This document shows positions 50,572-58,967 of a DNA stretch of 64,000 nt, one piece after another. Where the stretch lies: positions 2,202,565 through 2,266,564 of the forward strand of contig JAHBUV010000001.1 of assembly GCA_019637915.1 (NCBI GenBank), written 5' to 3'. Below the pieces are notes generated by a model. The model was given only the letters and a program-made list of their open reading frames with translations. It was not told the origin of the DNA and ran no database searches. This stretch comes from Pseudobdellovibrionaceae bacterium (GTDB lineage: Bacteria > Bdellovibrionota > Bdellovibrionia > Bdellovibrionales > Bdellovibrionaceae). The translations under genes were made by a program, and so were the position numbers. Position 1 is the first letter of the stretch; each line of letters opens with the position of its first letter.

Positions 50572-52572
50572 ATGGGCCATCGGATCAATCTCCTCATGAT
50601 CGAAGATCAGCCGGATGATGCGGATCTGATCCTGCGGGCCATGCGCCGCGCGGGTTACGAGGTGAACTTCCAGCGCGTGTTCACCGCTCCGCAAATGAGC
50701 GCCGCCTTGCAGGAAAGGACCTGGGATCTCATCATCTCCGACCACAACCTGCCTGGTTTCAGTTCTTTCGGGGCCCTCAAGGTTCTGCGCGAAAGCGGTC
50801 TGGACGTGCCGTTTTTGGTGGTGTCGGGAACGATCGGCGAGGAAACGGCGGTGGAAACGATGAAATCGGGCGCCCAGGACTACATCATGAAAACCAACCT
50901 GGCGCGATTGATCCCCGCCATCGAGCGCGAACTGCGCGAGGTCGCCGAGCGCCGCGGCCGGCGGGAGGTTTCGCGCAACCTGGCGAGCGTCGAGGAGAAC
51001 TTCCGCCTGTTCGTGGAGAGCGTCAAGGACTACGCCATCATGATGCTCGATCACGAAGGCCATATCATCAGCTGGAACCCGGGCGCGGAAAGGATTTTCG
51101 GCTACAAGGAGGAGGAGATTCTCGGACGCTCCCTGCGGATTTTCTACGTCGGGGAGGACCGCGATTCGGAGGTCCCGGAGCGCGAACTCAACATCGCGCT
51201 GGCCACCGGCCGTTCCGTCAGCGAACGCTGGCTCCTGCGCCAGGACCAGACCCGTTTCTGGGGCAGCGAGGTGCTGACGAGCCTGCGGGACGAAAGCGGC
51301 CGGGAACGCGGTTTCGTGAAAGTCGTGCGCGACATGACGGCGCGCAAGCAGCTTGAAAACGAGCAGTTGCGGGCCCGCGAGGAGGCCGAGGCCGCCAGCC
51401 AGGCGAAAACGAATTTCCTCGCCAATGTCAGCCACGAGCTGCGCACCCCTTTGAGCGCCATCATCGGCTTCGTCGACCTTTTGCGCGGGCCCGACGCCAC
51501 GTCCTCCGACAAGGTCGATTTCATCGAAACCATCCGCCGCAATGCCGAGCAGTTGGTGAAACTCATCGACGACCTTCTTGACATCACCAAAGTGGAATCG
51601 GGACGGCTGAACCTCGAAAAGATCTCAATCAACCTGATGGAGTTCCTGCACGAGACCGAGGAGGTCCTCAAGCTGCGCGCCCTGGAAAAGGACATCGGCC
51701 TGCATTTCGTGTTTCGCGGGCCGATGCCGGCGACGATCATTTCGGACCCGACGCGCTTGCGCCAGATCCTGCTGAACGTCATCGGCAATTCGATCAAATT
51801 CACGCAATCGGGCGGGGTGAAAGTCGTCATTCACGCCGAGGCTTCGGAGACCGAAGGCGCCCTGGTGTTCCTGATCCGCGACACCGGCATCGGCATGAAC
51901 GAGGAGCAGAAGACGCAGATCTTCCAACCCTTCGTGCAGGCCGACAGCTCGATGACCCGCCGTTTCGGCGGCACGGGACTGGGCTTGATCCTCTCAAAAA
52001 CCCTGGCGGAATCCATGGGCGGTCATTTGCGTCTCTTGTCGAGCGAGGTGGGCCGCGGCAGCGACTTCGAAATCCGCGTGCTGGTGGGTCCCATGCGGGA
52101 AATGCAACCCGTCGTCGGCCAGCCCGTGGAAAAAGCCATGCCGCCTCCGAAGAGCGCGCCTTCGGGCGGCGGCCATGAGCTGTTGGGCAAACGCATCCTG
52201 TATGTCGAGGACGCCCCGGACAACCAGTTCCTCATCAACCGCTATCTGAAAATGGCGGGGGCCCAGGTCGTCATCGCCAACGACGGGATCGAGGGCGTGG
52301 AAAAAGGCCTTCAGGGGAATTTCGACCTGATCCTGATGGATCTGCAGATGCCGCGTTTGGACGGCTACGGGGCCACCCGGCAACTGCGGGAAGGCGGTTA
52401 CGCGAAACCGATCCTGGCCTTGAGCGCCCACGCCATGGAGACGGAAAAACGCCAGTCCATCGCGGCCGGCTGCAACGACCACCTGACCAAGCCCCTGACC
52501 CGGAGTTTCCTGATTTCCAAAATCCTCGAGTACCTGCCGCCGGAGCAAAGCTCCCCGACGCCCTCGCCTTAG
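50572..52572 (+). CDS. Hybrid histidine kinase (REC-PAS-HisKA-HATPase-REC)
   Basis: The 666-residue protein begins with a receiver domain (D57 in LIISDHNLPG), followed by a PAS domain (about 142-265), HisKA with H288 in ANVSHELRTPL, a HATPase_c domain with DTGIGM and GGTGLGL, and a second receiver (D590 in LILMDLQMP). It has no transmembrane segment. Two receivers in one chain, plus the single-domain regulator next door, imply a multi-step phosphorelay. It ends three bases into the convergent yggU gene. Confidence 0.93.
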   Translation: MGHRINLLMIEDQPDDADLILRAMRRAGYEVNFQRVFTAPQMSAALQERTWDLIISDHNLPGFSSFGALKVLRESGLDVPFLVVSGTIGEETAVETMKSGAQDYIMKTNLARLIPAIERELREVAERRGRREVSRNLASVEENFRLFVESVKDYAIMMLDHEGHIISWNPGAERIFGYKEEEILGRSLRIFYVGEDRDSEVPERELNIALATGRSVSERWLLRQDQTRFWGSEVLTSLRDESGRERGFVKVVRDMTARKQLENEQLRAREEAEAASQAKTNFLANVSHELRTPLSAIIGFVDLLRGPDATSSDKVDFIETIRRNAEQLVKLIDDLLDITKVESGRLNLEKISINLMEFLHETEEVLKLRALEKDIGLHFVFRGPMPATIISDPTRLRQILLNVIGNSIKFTQSGGVKVVIHAEASETEGALVFLIRDTGIGMNEEQKTQIFQPFVQADSSMTRRFGGTGLGLILSKTLAESMGGHLRLLSSEVGRGSDFEIRVLVGPMREMQPVVGQPVEKAMPPPKSAPSGGGHELLGKRILYVEDAPDNQFLINRYLKMAGAQVVIANDGIEGVEKGLQGNFDLILMDLQMPRLDGYGATRQLREGGYAKPILALSAHAMETEKRQSIAAGCNDHLTKPLTRSFLISKILEYLPPEQSSPTPSP

Positions 52573-52856
52573 TCCTTGATGCCGAGGAGTTTTTTGGCTT
52601 CGTCGAGGCCGAGGCCGGAGATGTCGACGGTTTTCTGGCGGGCGCCGTCGCCGCGCACGAGGCTCAGCTGCCGTTTGGCGAGGCCGAGCACGTCCGCGAG
52701 GAACTCGATCAATTCCTCGTTGGCGCGACCGTCGATCGGCGGGGCTTGAATGCGAATTTTAAGGGCCCCGTTGTGGGGCCCGATGATTTCATTGCGCGAG
52801 GCTTTGGGTTGGATCAGGAGGCGCAATCTCAGGCCTCCCGGGATTTCCTCGATCAT
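52569..52856 (-). CDS. yggU: DUF167/YggU-family protein
   Basis: The 95-residue protein carries the DUF167 signature: IQPKASRNEI, LKIRIQAPPIDGRANEELIEFLAD, and VRGDGARQKTVDI. The family is widespread, small and of unclear role. Its start overlaps the divIVA stop (ATGA), so translation is coupled. The close association with divIVA, proC and yggS is conserved in several bacterial lineages. Confidence 0.92.
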   Translation of the reverse strand: MIEEIPGGLRLRLLIQPKASRNEIIGPHNGALKIRIQAPPIDGRANEELIEFLADVLGLAKRQLSLVRGDGARQKTVDISGLGLDEAKKLLGIKD

Positions 52857-53386
52857 CCCGCGGTCAGCGGCGACACGCCCGTGCTGCGGGGGGCGGCGTT
52901 TTCGTTCATCGCGACGTTGGGTAACTGCATCTGCGGCATGTACTTCTCGCCCTGCTCGATCAGCGACAGGTGCGCTTGCACGAGGGCTTTCAGGTTCGCC
53001 TCGAACTGCAGGCGGGCGCGCTTGAGGTCGGTGATTTCCTGGTACATTTTTTTCAGGGAATCGCGGGAGTCGCGCATGATGATCTCGGCCTTTTGCTGGG
53101 CGTCGGCGATGATCAGGCGGGCTTCGCGATCGGCGTCCTGGCGCAGGCGATCGGACATCTGCGAGGCGGTGGCGATGGTGTCCTTCAGGACTTTGTCGCG
53201 ATCCTTGTATTCGGCCAAAGCCAGGTCCCTTTCACGCATGCTCTCTTTCAAGGCATTGCGCTCATGGATCAAAGTTTCCATCTGGCTGGCGACCTGTTGG
53301 AGGAAGTCCATGACCTCTTCCTGGTCCAGACCGAACATTTTTTTGCCGAAAGACTTGTGCGCGATATCAATGGGCGTGACTCTCAT
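52853..53386 (-). CDS. divIVA: DivIVA-domain cell-pole/division protein
   Basis: The 177-residue protein starts with the DivIVA N-terminal domain (MRVTPIDIAHKSFGKKMFGLDQEEVMDFL), which binds curved or negatively charged membrane at poles and septa. Long coiled coils follow (about 30-145), ending in a short disordered tail. DivIVA is better known from Gram-positives, but a functional copy in Bdellovibrio has been reported; that report is recalled, not checked here. GGGAGGAACG precedes the ATG. It sits between proC and yggU. Confidence 0.9.
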   Translation of the reverse strand: MRVTPIDIAHKSFGKKMFGLDQEEVMDFLQQVASQMETLIHERNALKESMRERDLALAEYKDRDKVLKDTIATASQMSDRLRQDADREARLIIADAQQKAEIIMRDSRDSLKKMYQEITDLKRARLQFEANLKALVQAHLSLIEQGEKYMPQMQLPNVAMNENAAPRSTGVSPLTAG

Positions 53387-53443
53387 CGTTCCTCCCTGAA
53401 CTTGAGTCTTCAGGATAAGATCGGGGCGAGCGCCTTCGCAAGA

Positions 53444-54277
53444 CTATTTCAGGTCGCGGGCGATCTCGGAGTTGCGCAGGGCCGCCTTCTCGAAGGAAAT
53501 CCGCAGCGCGCGCTCGATCTCGAGTTCCCGCATGGACTGAAGTCCAGCCGTCGTGACGCCTTTTCGCGAGGCCACGCGGTTTTGCAGCTCTTCCAGGGGG
53601 ATTTGCTCGCTTTGCGACGCCAGCAAAGAGGCCCCGACGAAAGTCTCGACCGTCATGCGACGGGCGGTTTCCTGGTCGAAGTCGTGCTCCATCAGCCAGT
53701 CCTGCCAGTACATCATCAGCTCGAACACGAAACCGGTGCCCGAAGAGCAGGCGACCATGAGGGCTTCCAGCTGATCCTCGTCGGCCATGCGCAGAACCTG
53801 GCCGAGGGAGGAAAAAAGATCCTCGACGGTGCTTTCAAGGGCCGAGTCCTCGTCGTCGTTCATGAGGTAGCCGATGACGCCGCGGCCGATGAGGGAGGGC
53901 GTGTTCGGCATCAGTCTCACGAGGCGGCATTCCGGCAGGAGTTTTTCCAGGACCGGCATGCGCACGCCGGCGGCCAGGCTGATGACGATCTGATCCTGGC
54001 TGAAGGAGCGCGCGATCGGCTCCAGGGCCGCCAACAAATCCTGTGGTTTCACCGAAAGGACGACGATGTCGGACTGCTCGACGAGTTCCTCGTTGTTGGG
54101 TGTCGTGCGGATGCCGTACTGCTCGCTGAGTTTCTGCAGTTTCCCGGGAGTGCGGTTGGAGGCGAGGATTTTCTCCGGGACGACGAAGTCCGTTTCCAGG
54201 AGACCGCGGATCATGGTCTGCGCCATGTTGCCGGCGCCCAGAAAACCGATGCGTCGGGACTTGATGTACTGATTCAT
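53444..54277 (-). CDS. proC: Pyrroline-5-carboxylate reductase
   Basis: The 277-residue protein reduces pyrroline-5-carboxylate to proline with NAD(P)H. The Rossmann motif is IGFLGAGNMAQTMIRGLL, and the C-terminal half contains the family segment TVETFVGASLL and SRKGVTTAGLQSM. The length is normal. The gene follows the nuclease gene by three bases, so it is part of the maf-to-yggU operon. Confidence 0.93.
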   Translation of the reverse strand: MNQYIKSRRIGFLGAGNMAQTMIRGLLETDFVVPEKILASNRTPGKLQKLSEQYGIRTTPNNEELVEQSDIVVLSVKPQDLLAALEPIARSFSQDQIVISLAAGVRMPVLEKLLPECRLVRLMPNTPSLIGRGVIGYLMNDDEDSALESTVEDLFSSLGQVLRMADEDQLEALMVACSSGTGFVFELMMYWQDWLMEHDFDQETARRMTVETFVGASLLASQSEQIPLEELQNRVASRKGVTTAGLQSMRELEIERALRISFEKAALRNSEIARDLK

Positions 54278-54280
54278 CCT

Positions 54281-54745
54281 TCACTCCAGGGCCGCGGGCG
54301 AGCGCTGGCACCAGTTGGCCTTCGTTTTGGTTTTTCCCTCGTAAGCGAGGGCGAGGTTGTTTTTCATGAGCACGTCCGACAGCAGGCGCCCGTCGACCCG
54401 CACGTCGGCGAGGATGCGGAAGTATTTATCCTTGCCGACGTCCTCGAGATCGATGCGTTGGGCGCGTTTGAGGATGTTCTCGATCAGGCGCTTGGCGGTG
54501 CGGGCGGCCTCTTTCTCACAAGGGGCTTTGCCTTTGATCTCGGGTGTGTCGATGTGGCGGACGCGCACGGCGATGCGGTCACCGAGCAGGGGATGCACTT
54601 CCGGGATGTTGAACGTGATGGTGTCGGCGTCGTAGTTGCGCACGTACTTCACGCAACGGAAGGTTTTTCGGTCGTGTCGGCAGTCCTCGGAGGCGGCGAA
54701 AACGGGAAGGGTGGTGAAGAGGAGGAGCGGGAAAAACCACTTCAT
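54281..54745 (-). CDS. Secreted thermonuclease-like nuclease (SNase)
   Basis: The 154-residue product has a signal peptide (MKWFFPLLLFTTLPVFA) and one staphylococcal-nuclease domain. The catalytic regions are YDADTITFN, VRHIDTPEIKG, and DKYFRILADVRVDG with the conserved Arg/Glu/Asp residues. Disulfide-forming cysteines flank the core. It should cut nucleic acids outside the inner membrane. AAGGA directly abuts the ATG, an unusually short spacing, but the signal peptide leaves no better start. Its place inside a housekeeping operon is odd. Confidence 0.85.
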   Translation of the reverse strand: MKWFFPLLLFTTLPVFAASEDCRHDRKTFRCVKYVRNYDADTITFNIPEVHPLLGDRIAVRVRHIDTPEIKGKAPCEKEAARTAKRLIENILKRAQRIDLEDVGKDKYFRILADVRVDGRLLSDVLMKNNLALAYEGKTKTKANWCQRSPAALE

Positions 54746-54776
54746 TCCTTGATGCTGACGGATGCCCGACGGAAGG

Positions 54777-55463
54777 TCAACCGGCGCGTTCACCGAAAAG
54801 AACGGTGCCCAGGCGCACCAGGGTGGCGCCTTCCTCCACGGCCACGACAAAATCATGACTTGTGCCCATGGACAGTTCCCGCAGGGGATGCCGCGCGGTG
54901 GAATGGCGGGCCCGCAGCTCGGCGGCCAGTTCGCGAAGCCGGCGGAAGAAAGGGCGGTTTTGTTCGGCGTCGTTTTGCAGGGGCGGCATGGTCATCAGGC
55001 CCTGGATTTCCAGATGCGGCAAAGCGAAAATCAGCGCGGCGTCCTGGCGCAGTTTCTCCGGCGAAAAGCCCTCTTTGGTGATCTCTTCACCGACGTTCAC
55101 CTGCAGCAGGATTTTTTCCGTGAGGCCCCGCTCGCCCGCGCGGCGGTTCAGGGCCTCCGCCAGGGCCAAGGAGTCGACGGAGTGGATCAGGGCGCAGCGG
55201 CCGCTGACGAGCTTGATTTTATTTTTTTGCAGATGGCCGATGAGGTGCCAGCGCAGGCCGCGGCCCTCGAGGGCCGTCATCTTGGCGGCCAGCTCCTGAA
55301 CGTAGTTTTCGCCGAAATCGTCCTGGCCTTGCGCCGACAAATCCACGATCTTTTCCACCGGCTGGCGTTTGGAGACGGCCAGGATGCGCACGCAGGACGC
55401 CTCGCGGCCGGCGCGGCGGCAGGCTTCCTCGATGAGCTGACGGGCTTGTCGCAAGGGGGTCAC
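54777..55463 (-). CDS. yggS: YggS-family pyridoxal-phosphate homeostasis protein
   Basis: The 228-residue protein folds as a single TIM-barrel alanine-racemase-like domain. It carries PLP on the Lys of ILAVSKRQP, and the segments FGENYVQELAAK, WHLIGHLQKNK and SMGTSHDF are typical. It buffers PLP and amino-acid balance rather than catalysing. The GTG start overlaps the maf stop (GTGA), so the two genes are coupled. Confidence 0.94.
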   Translation of the reverse strand: MTPLRQARQLIEEACRRAGREASCVRILAVSKRQPVEKIVDLSAQGQDDFGENYVQELAAKMTALEGRGLRWHLIGHLQKNKIKLVSGRCALIHSVDSLALAEALNRRAGERGLTEKILLQVNVGEEITKEGFSPEKLRQDAALIFALPHLEIQGLMTMPPLQNDAEQNRPFFRRLRELAAELRARHSTARHPLRELSMGTSHDFVVAVEEGATLVRLGTVLFGERAG

Positions 55464-56053
55464 GCGCGGAAGCTCCAGTCGTTTTGTTGAATCATTTTCT
55501 TCACCGCTCCGACCGGCAGGCCCACGACGTTCTGAAAATCGCCCTCGATGCGCTCGACCAGCCGGCCGCCCAGGCCTTGGATGCCGTAGGACCCGGCTTT
55601 GTCCATGGGTTCGCCGGTGGCGACATAGTCGCGGATCTCGGTTTCCGAGAGGATCCGGAAGAAGACCTTGGTCGTCTCAAGATGAGAAACGGCCTTTCCG
55701 CTCGAACTGTCGATCATCCAGACGGCGGTGATCACTTCGTGGACACGTCCAGAAAGGTTTTTCAGCGTCCTCACCGCGTCTTCGGGCGAGGAGGGCTTTC
55801 CCAGGGGACCATCGTCCAGGATCACTTCCGTGTCCGCCGCGAGCACGACGAAAGGTTCCTTGAAACGCCCGCGGAGATCTTCGAAAGCCGCCCTCGCTTT
55901 TCGTCCGGCAATTTCCAAAATCTGCTCATTCACATTCAAATTTTTATCAGGGATTTCCGATACTTTAACAGGGACCACCTGGAACCGGAAACCGGCGTTT
56001 TGCAGGAGCTCTTTGCGGCGGGGCGATTCGGAAGCGAGGATCAGGTGGCGCAT
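55460..56053 (-). CDS. maf: Maf-family nucleotide pyrophosphatase
   Basis: The 197-residue protein hydrolyses dTTP/UTP or modified nucleoside triphosphates, preventing their use. The N-terminal ILASESPRRKELL is the Maf phosphate-binding motif, VVLAADTEVILDDG holds the catalytic Asp, and GSYGIQGLGG is conserved. It is the first gene of the minus-strand divIVA operon. It lies 28 bp from the divergent tadC start, so the two promoters overlap or face each other. Confidence 0.93.
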   Translation of the reverse strand: MRHLILASESPRRKELLQNAGFRFQVVPVKVSEIPDKNLNVNEQILEIAGRKARAAFEDLRGRFKEPFVVLAADTEVILDDGPLGKPSSPEDAVRTLKNLSGRVHEVITAVWMIDSSSGKAVSHLETTKVFFRILSETEIRDYVATGEPMDKAGSYGIQGLGGRLVERIEGDFQNVVGLPVGAVKKMIQQNDWSFRA

Positions 56054-56081
56054 GTGATTGTTGAATCACGAAGAGGGTGAA

Positions 56082-56993
56082 ATGGGAAGTGCGGAGTTGA
56101 TGCTGATCGGGGGATTGCTGCTGGCGGGGCTGGCGGTGTTTCTCTTTTTGTCGGCGATCTTCGCGAGCAACGCTGACAAGGCGCAGCTCTCCTGGGCGAA
56201 CAACACCGAACCGGCGAAATCCAGGAACGGCATCATCAACTTCTCGCGCCCGCTCGTTCACCAGTTCACTTTGCAGCACGCCCTGCGCATCAAGTCCGAG
56301 GGCTACCGCAAGCGCATCCGCAAGGTCATCCTGACTTCGGGTCTTTCCCGCGAGCTGAACGAGGACGAATTCATCGGCCTGCAGATCCTGTGGGGGGTGA
56401 TGTTCCCGGCTTTCGTCATCGTCATGAATTTCTCCCTCGAGATGGGTTTCAACAACCTGTTCCTCCTCGCCATGATCCCGGTGGGTTACTACCTGCCCAT
56501 CATGCACGCCAACGCCAACAAGAAACGCCGCGAGCTTTCCGTCCGCGGCGACATGCCCTTCTTCGTCGACCTGCTCGCCTTGTCCGTGGAGGCGGGTTTG
56601 GATTTCTTCTCCGCCATCCAGAAGCTCGTCGACAAGGCCGATGGCACGGAGTCGGTCCTGGCGGACGAGTTCGCGACGGTGCTGAAGGACGTGAAGATCG
56701 GCGCGTCGAAAGCCCAGGCTTTGAAGGAGCTCGCCGAGCGCCTGGACATGTCCGAGATCACGAGCTTCGTGGCCGTGCTGATCGACGCCGAGCACACCGG
56801 CGCGCCGATCGCGCAGGTGCTGAAAGACCAATCCACGCAGATGCGCCTGGAGCGTTTCGTGCGCGCCGAGAAAGCCGGGGCGCGCGCCTCCCAGGCCATG
56901 ATGATCCCGCTGATGATCTTCATCGTGCCGGCCGTGTTCATCATGGTCTTCGGCCCGGTCGCCATCAGCTTCATGTACGGGAACGGGCAATGA
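56082..56993 (+). CDS. tadC: Type II/Tad secretion inner-membrane protein, TadC-like
   Basis: The 303-residue protein is a GspF/TadC-class inner-membrane protein, acting as a platform in Tad (Flp) pilus assembly. It has an N-terminal hydrophobic segment (about 5-27), two middle segments near residues 110 and 140, the GspF-type helical domain (FFVDLLALSVEAGLDFFSAIQKL, then VLIDAEHTGAPIAQVL), and a C-terminal membrane helix. The ATG at 56082 has GAGGGTGA upstream; an earlier TTG frame is not needed. No tadA, tadB, pilin or secretin gene is visible, so this copy is separated from the usual cluster or acts with remote partners. Confidence 0.82.
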   Translation: MGSAELMLIGGLLLAGLAVFLFLSAIFASNADKAQLSWANNTEPAKSRNGIINFSRPLVHQFTLQHALRIKSEGYRKRIRKVILTSGLSRELNEDEFIGLQILWGVMFPAFVIVMNFSLEMGFNNLFLLAMIPVGYYLPIMHANANKKRRELSVRGDMPFFVDLLALSVEAGLDFFSAIQKLVDKADGTESVLADEFATVLKDVKIGASKAQALKELAERLDMSEITSFVAVLIDAEHTGAPIAQVLKDQSTQMRLERFVRAEKAGARASQAMMIPLMIFIVPAVFIMVFGPVAISFMYGNGQ

Positions 56994-57340
56994 TGGCGAA
57001 GTTGAAGAGCCTCTCCCGCAACCAGGAACTCCTCAGCGACCTGCAGGTCGCCTCGCGCTTTTGGGAGCGCGGCATCGGCCTGCTCGGGCGCGCGTCCTTG
57101 GGCGAGCGGGAAGGGCTGTGGATCCACCGCTGTCCCAGCATCCACACCTGGTTCATGATGTTCCCGATCGATTGCGTTTTTGTCGATCGCGACCTCAAGG
57201 TCAAAGCCGTTTTCGAGAACGTCAAACCCTGGCGGGTGGTGTTTCCGGTCCGGGGGGCGAGTTCGGTGATCGAGATGACGGCCGGGGCGGTCAAACGCCT
57301 GGGCATCCAGGTCGGGGAGAATCTGCATGTGGTCGCTTAG
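56990..57340 (+). CDS. DUF192-family small protein
   Basis: The 116-residue protein is one DUF192 domain: VASRFWERGIGLLGR, then GLWIHRCPSIHTWFMMFPIDCVFVDRDLKVKAV, and AGAVKRLGIQVGE. The family is found across bacteria with no settled role, often next to Tad or secretion genes. Its ATG overlaps the tadC stop (ATGATGG), and its end overlaps the FHA gene by 14 bp, so three proteins are made from coupled reading frames. No signal peptide is present, unlike many DUF192 proteins. Confidence 0.85.
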   Translation: MMAKLKSLSRNQELLSDLQVASRFWERGIGLLGRASLGEREGLWIHRCPSIHTWFMMFPIDCVFVDRDLKVKAVFENVKPWRVVFPVRGASSVIEMTAGAVKRLGIQVGENLHVVA

Positions 57341-58967
57341 GGTGCTCAGCGGACCTCAGGCGGGCAGCGTGCACGGCTTGAAGCTGGGCCGCAACCTCAT
57401 CGGCCGCGGCGCGACCTGTGACATCAAGATCAACAGCTCCGGCGTCTCCAAGGAGCACGCCGAGATCCATGTTTACAAGGACAAGATCCTCGTCGTCGAC
57501 CTGCGCTCGAGCAACGGCACCTACCTGAACGGCATCAAAGTGCAGAACGGCCTGGTCCGCCTGGGCGACAAGATGAGCATCCATGACGTCATTCTCGACA
57601 TCATCCCGGCCGCTGAAAAGGCGGCTCCCGCGGCGAACGCGCCCGCGGTGACGGCGGCGAACATGAATCCGGCTTACCCGCCGGGTTACGGGACCCCGCC
57701 GCCCCTGTACAACCACCAGCAAATGCCTTATCCGCCGCCGATGCACGGCGGGGAGGGCGAGGTCCGCGCGGCGCCCGTCCTGCAGGCCCCGCAAGGTCCT
57801 CTCAAGGGCTTGCTGACGAGCTTTGAAGACTACATGAACCGCGTGGCCCTGCCCGGCGTCTACAAAATGGCCGAGGTGCTGGAATTCAAGATGGTGCTGG
57901 CCACGTTCCTGGTGGTCTTCGTCTTCGCGGTGACCCTGCTGTCGATGATCCCCATGGTGCAGATCACCCGCGCCAGCATCACCCAGGAGAGCATGCGCCG
58001 GGCTTCGTCCCTGGCGCGCACCCTGGCCCGGGTCAATCAACAGGCTTTGTTGCAGGGTTCCTACTCCGCCCTCAGCACCCACGACGTGGAGACCGAAGAC
58101 GGCGTGAAACGCGCCCTCATCGTGCAGCAATCGGACGGCGTGATCCTGGCCCCGGCCTCCCAGAGCGGCAACAGCCCGGACCTGCCTTTCGTGGTTTCGG
58201 CCCGCCGGGAAACCAAGGCCCAGGCCCAGCAGATCGACGACTCCACCATCGGCGCGAGTTTCCCCATCGGCATGTACGACCCGAACACGGGGGAACCCAT
58301 CGTGAAGGCCCATGCCATCATCCTTTACGACATCGGCAGCCTCGCCTTCGACGACGGCCGCGCGTTGTCCCTGTTCTTCCAGACCCTGGTCATCGCTTCG
58401 CTGCTGGGCTTGGCGCTCTTCTATTTCATGTACAAACTGATCGAATATCCGATGGTGAGCCTGAACGAACAGCTCGACATCGCCATGCGGGAAAAACGCG
58501 ACAACCTGGAAGTCAAATTCATGTTCCCGGCCCTGCAATCCCTGATCGGGAACCTGAACAGCCTGCTCACCCGTTATATCCACGGCGACGCCGAGGGCGG
58601 CGGCGGTGGCGGGGTGTTCGCGAACAAAGACACCGAGGCCGCAAACCTGCTGCACCTGATCGGGTTCCCCGCCGTGGCGGTGCGCGCCGATCACAGCGTC
58701 ATCGGCTGCAACCAGGGTTTCGAGCAGATCGCCCGCAACACCTCGGCGATGATGATGAACCAGACCCTGGATTCCATCAAGGACGCGGCCTTGCGGCAGA
58801 ACATCGAGCATCTGCTGGGCAAGGCCCGCGAGGTGCCGAGTTCCATCCACAGCGATCAACTGGATTTCAGCGGCCACTTGTGCGCCATCAACTGCCAGGC
58901 AGTGAGCACTTCGGAAACCGTTGATTACTTCCTGATCTCGATCGTCCCGTCGGAAGGGGGAGGCTGA
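57327..58967 (+). CDS. Membrane FHA protein with periplasmic sensor and PAS-like C terminus
   Basis: The 546-residue protein has an intact FHA domain (about 20-85) with the phosphothreonine-binding residues GR (LIGRGATC), S..H (SKEHAEI) and NG (SSNGTYLNG). A Pro/Tyr-rich linker (about 95-150) leads to a membrane helix (about 188-210), a periplasmic segment of about 135 residues, a second membrane helix (about 347-369), a HAMP-sized region, and a PAS-like domain (about 447-546: FPAVAVRADHSVIGCNQGF). It thus combines a phosphothreonine reader, an extracytoplasmic sensor and a PAS output or input domain. I know no named family with this order. Confidence 0.82.
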   Translation: MWSLRVLSGPQAGSVHGLKLGRNLIGRGATCDIKINSSGVSKEHAEIHVYKDKILVVDLRSSNGTYLNGIKVQNGLVRLGDKMSIHDVILDIIPAAEKAAPAANAPAVTAANMNPAYPPGYGTPPPLYNHQQMPYPPPMHGGEGEVRAAPVLQAPQGPLKGLLTSFEDYMNRVALPGVYKMAEVLEFKMVLATFLVVFVFAVTLLSMIPMVQITRASITQESMRRASSLARTLARVNQQALLQGSYSALSTHDVETEDGVKRALIVQQSDGVILAPASQSGNSPDLPFVVSARRETKAQAQQIDDSTIGASFPIGMYDPNTGEPIVKAHAIILYDIGSLAFDDGRALSLFFQTLVIASLLGLALFYFMYKLIEYPMVSLNEQLDIAMREKRDNLEVKFMFPALQSLIGNLNSLLTRYIHGDAEGGGGGGVFANKDTEAANLLHLIGFPAVAVRADHSVIGCNQGFEQIARNTSAMMMNQTLDSIKDAALRQNIEHLLGKAREVPSSIHSDQLDFSGHLCAINCQAVSTSETVDYFLISIVPSEGGG

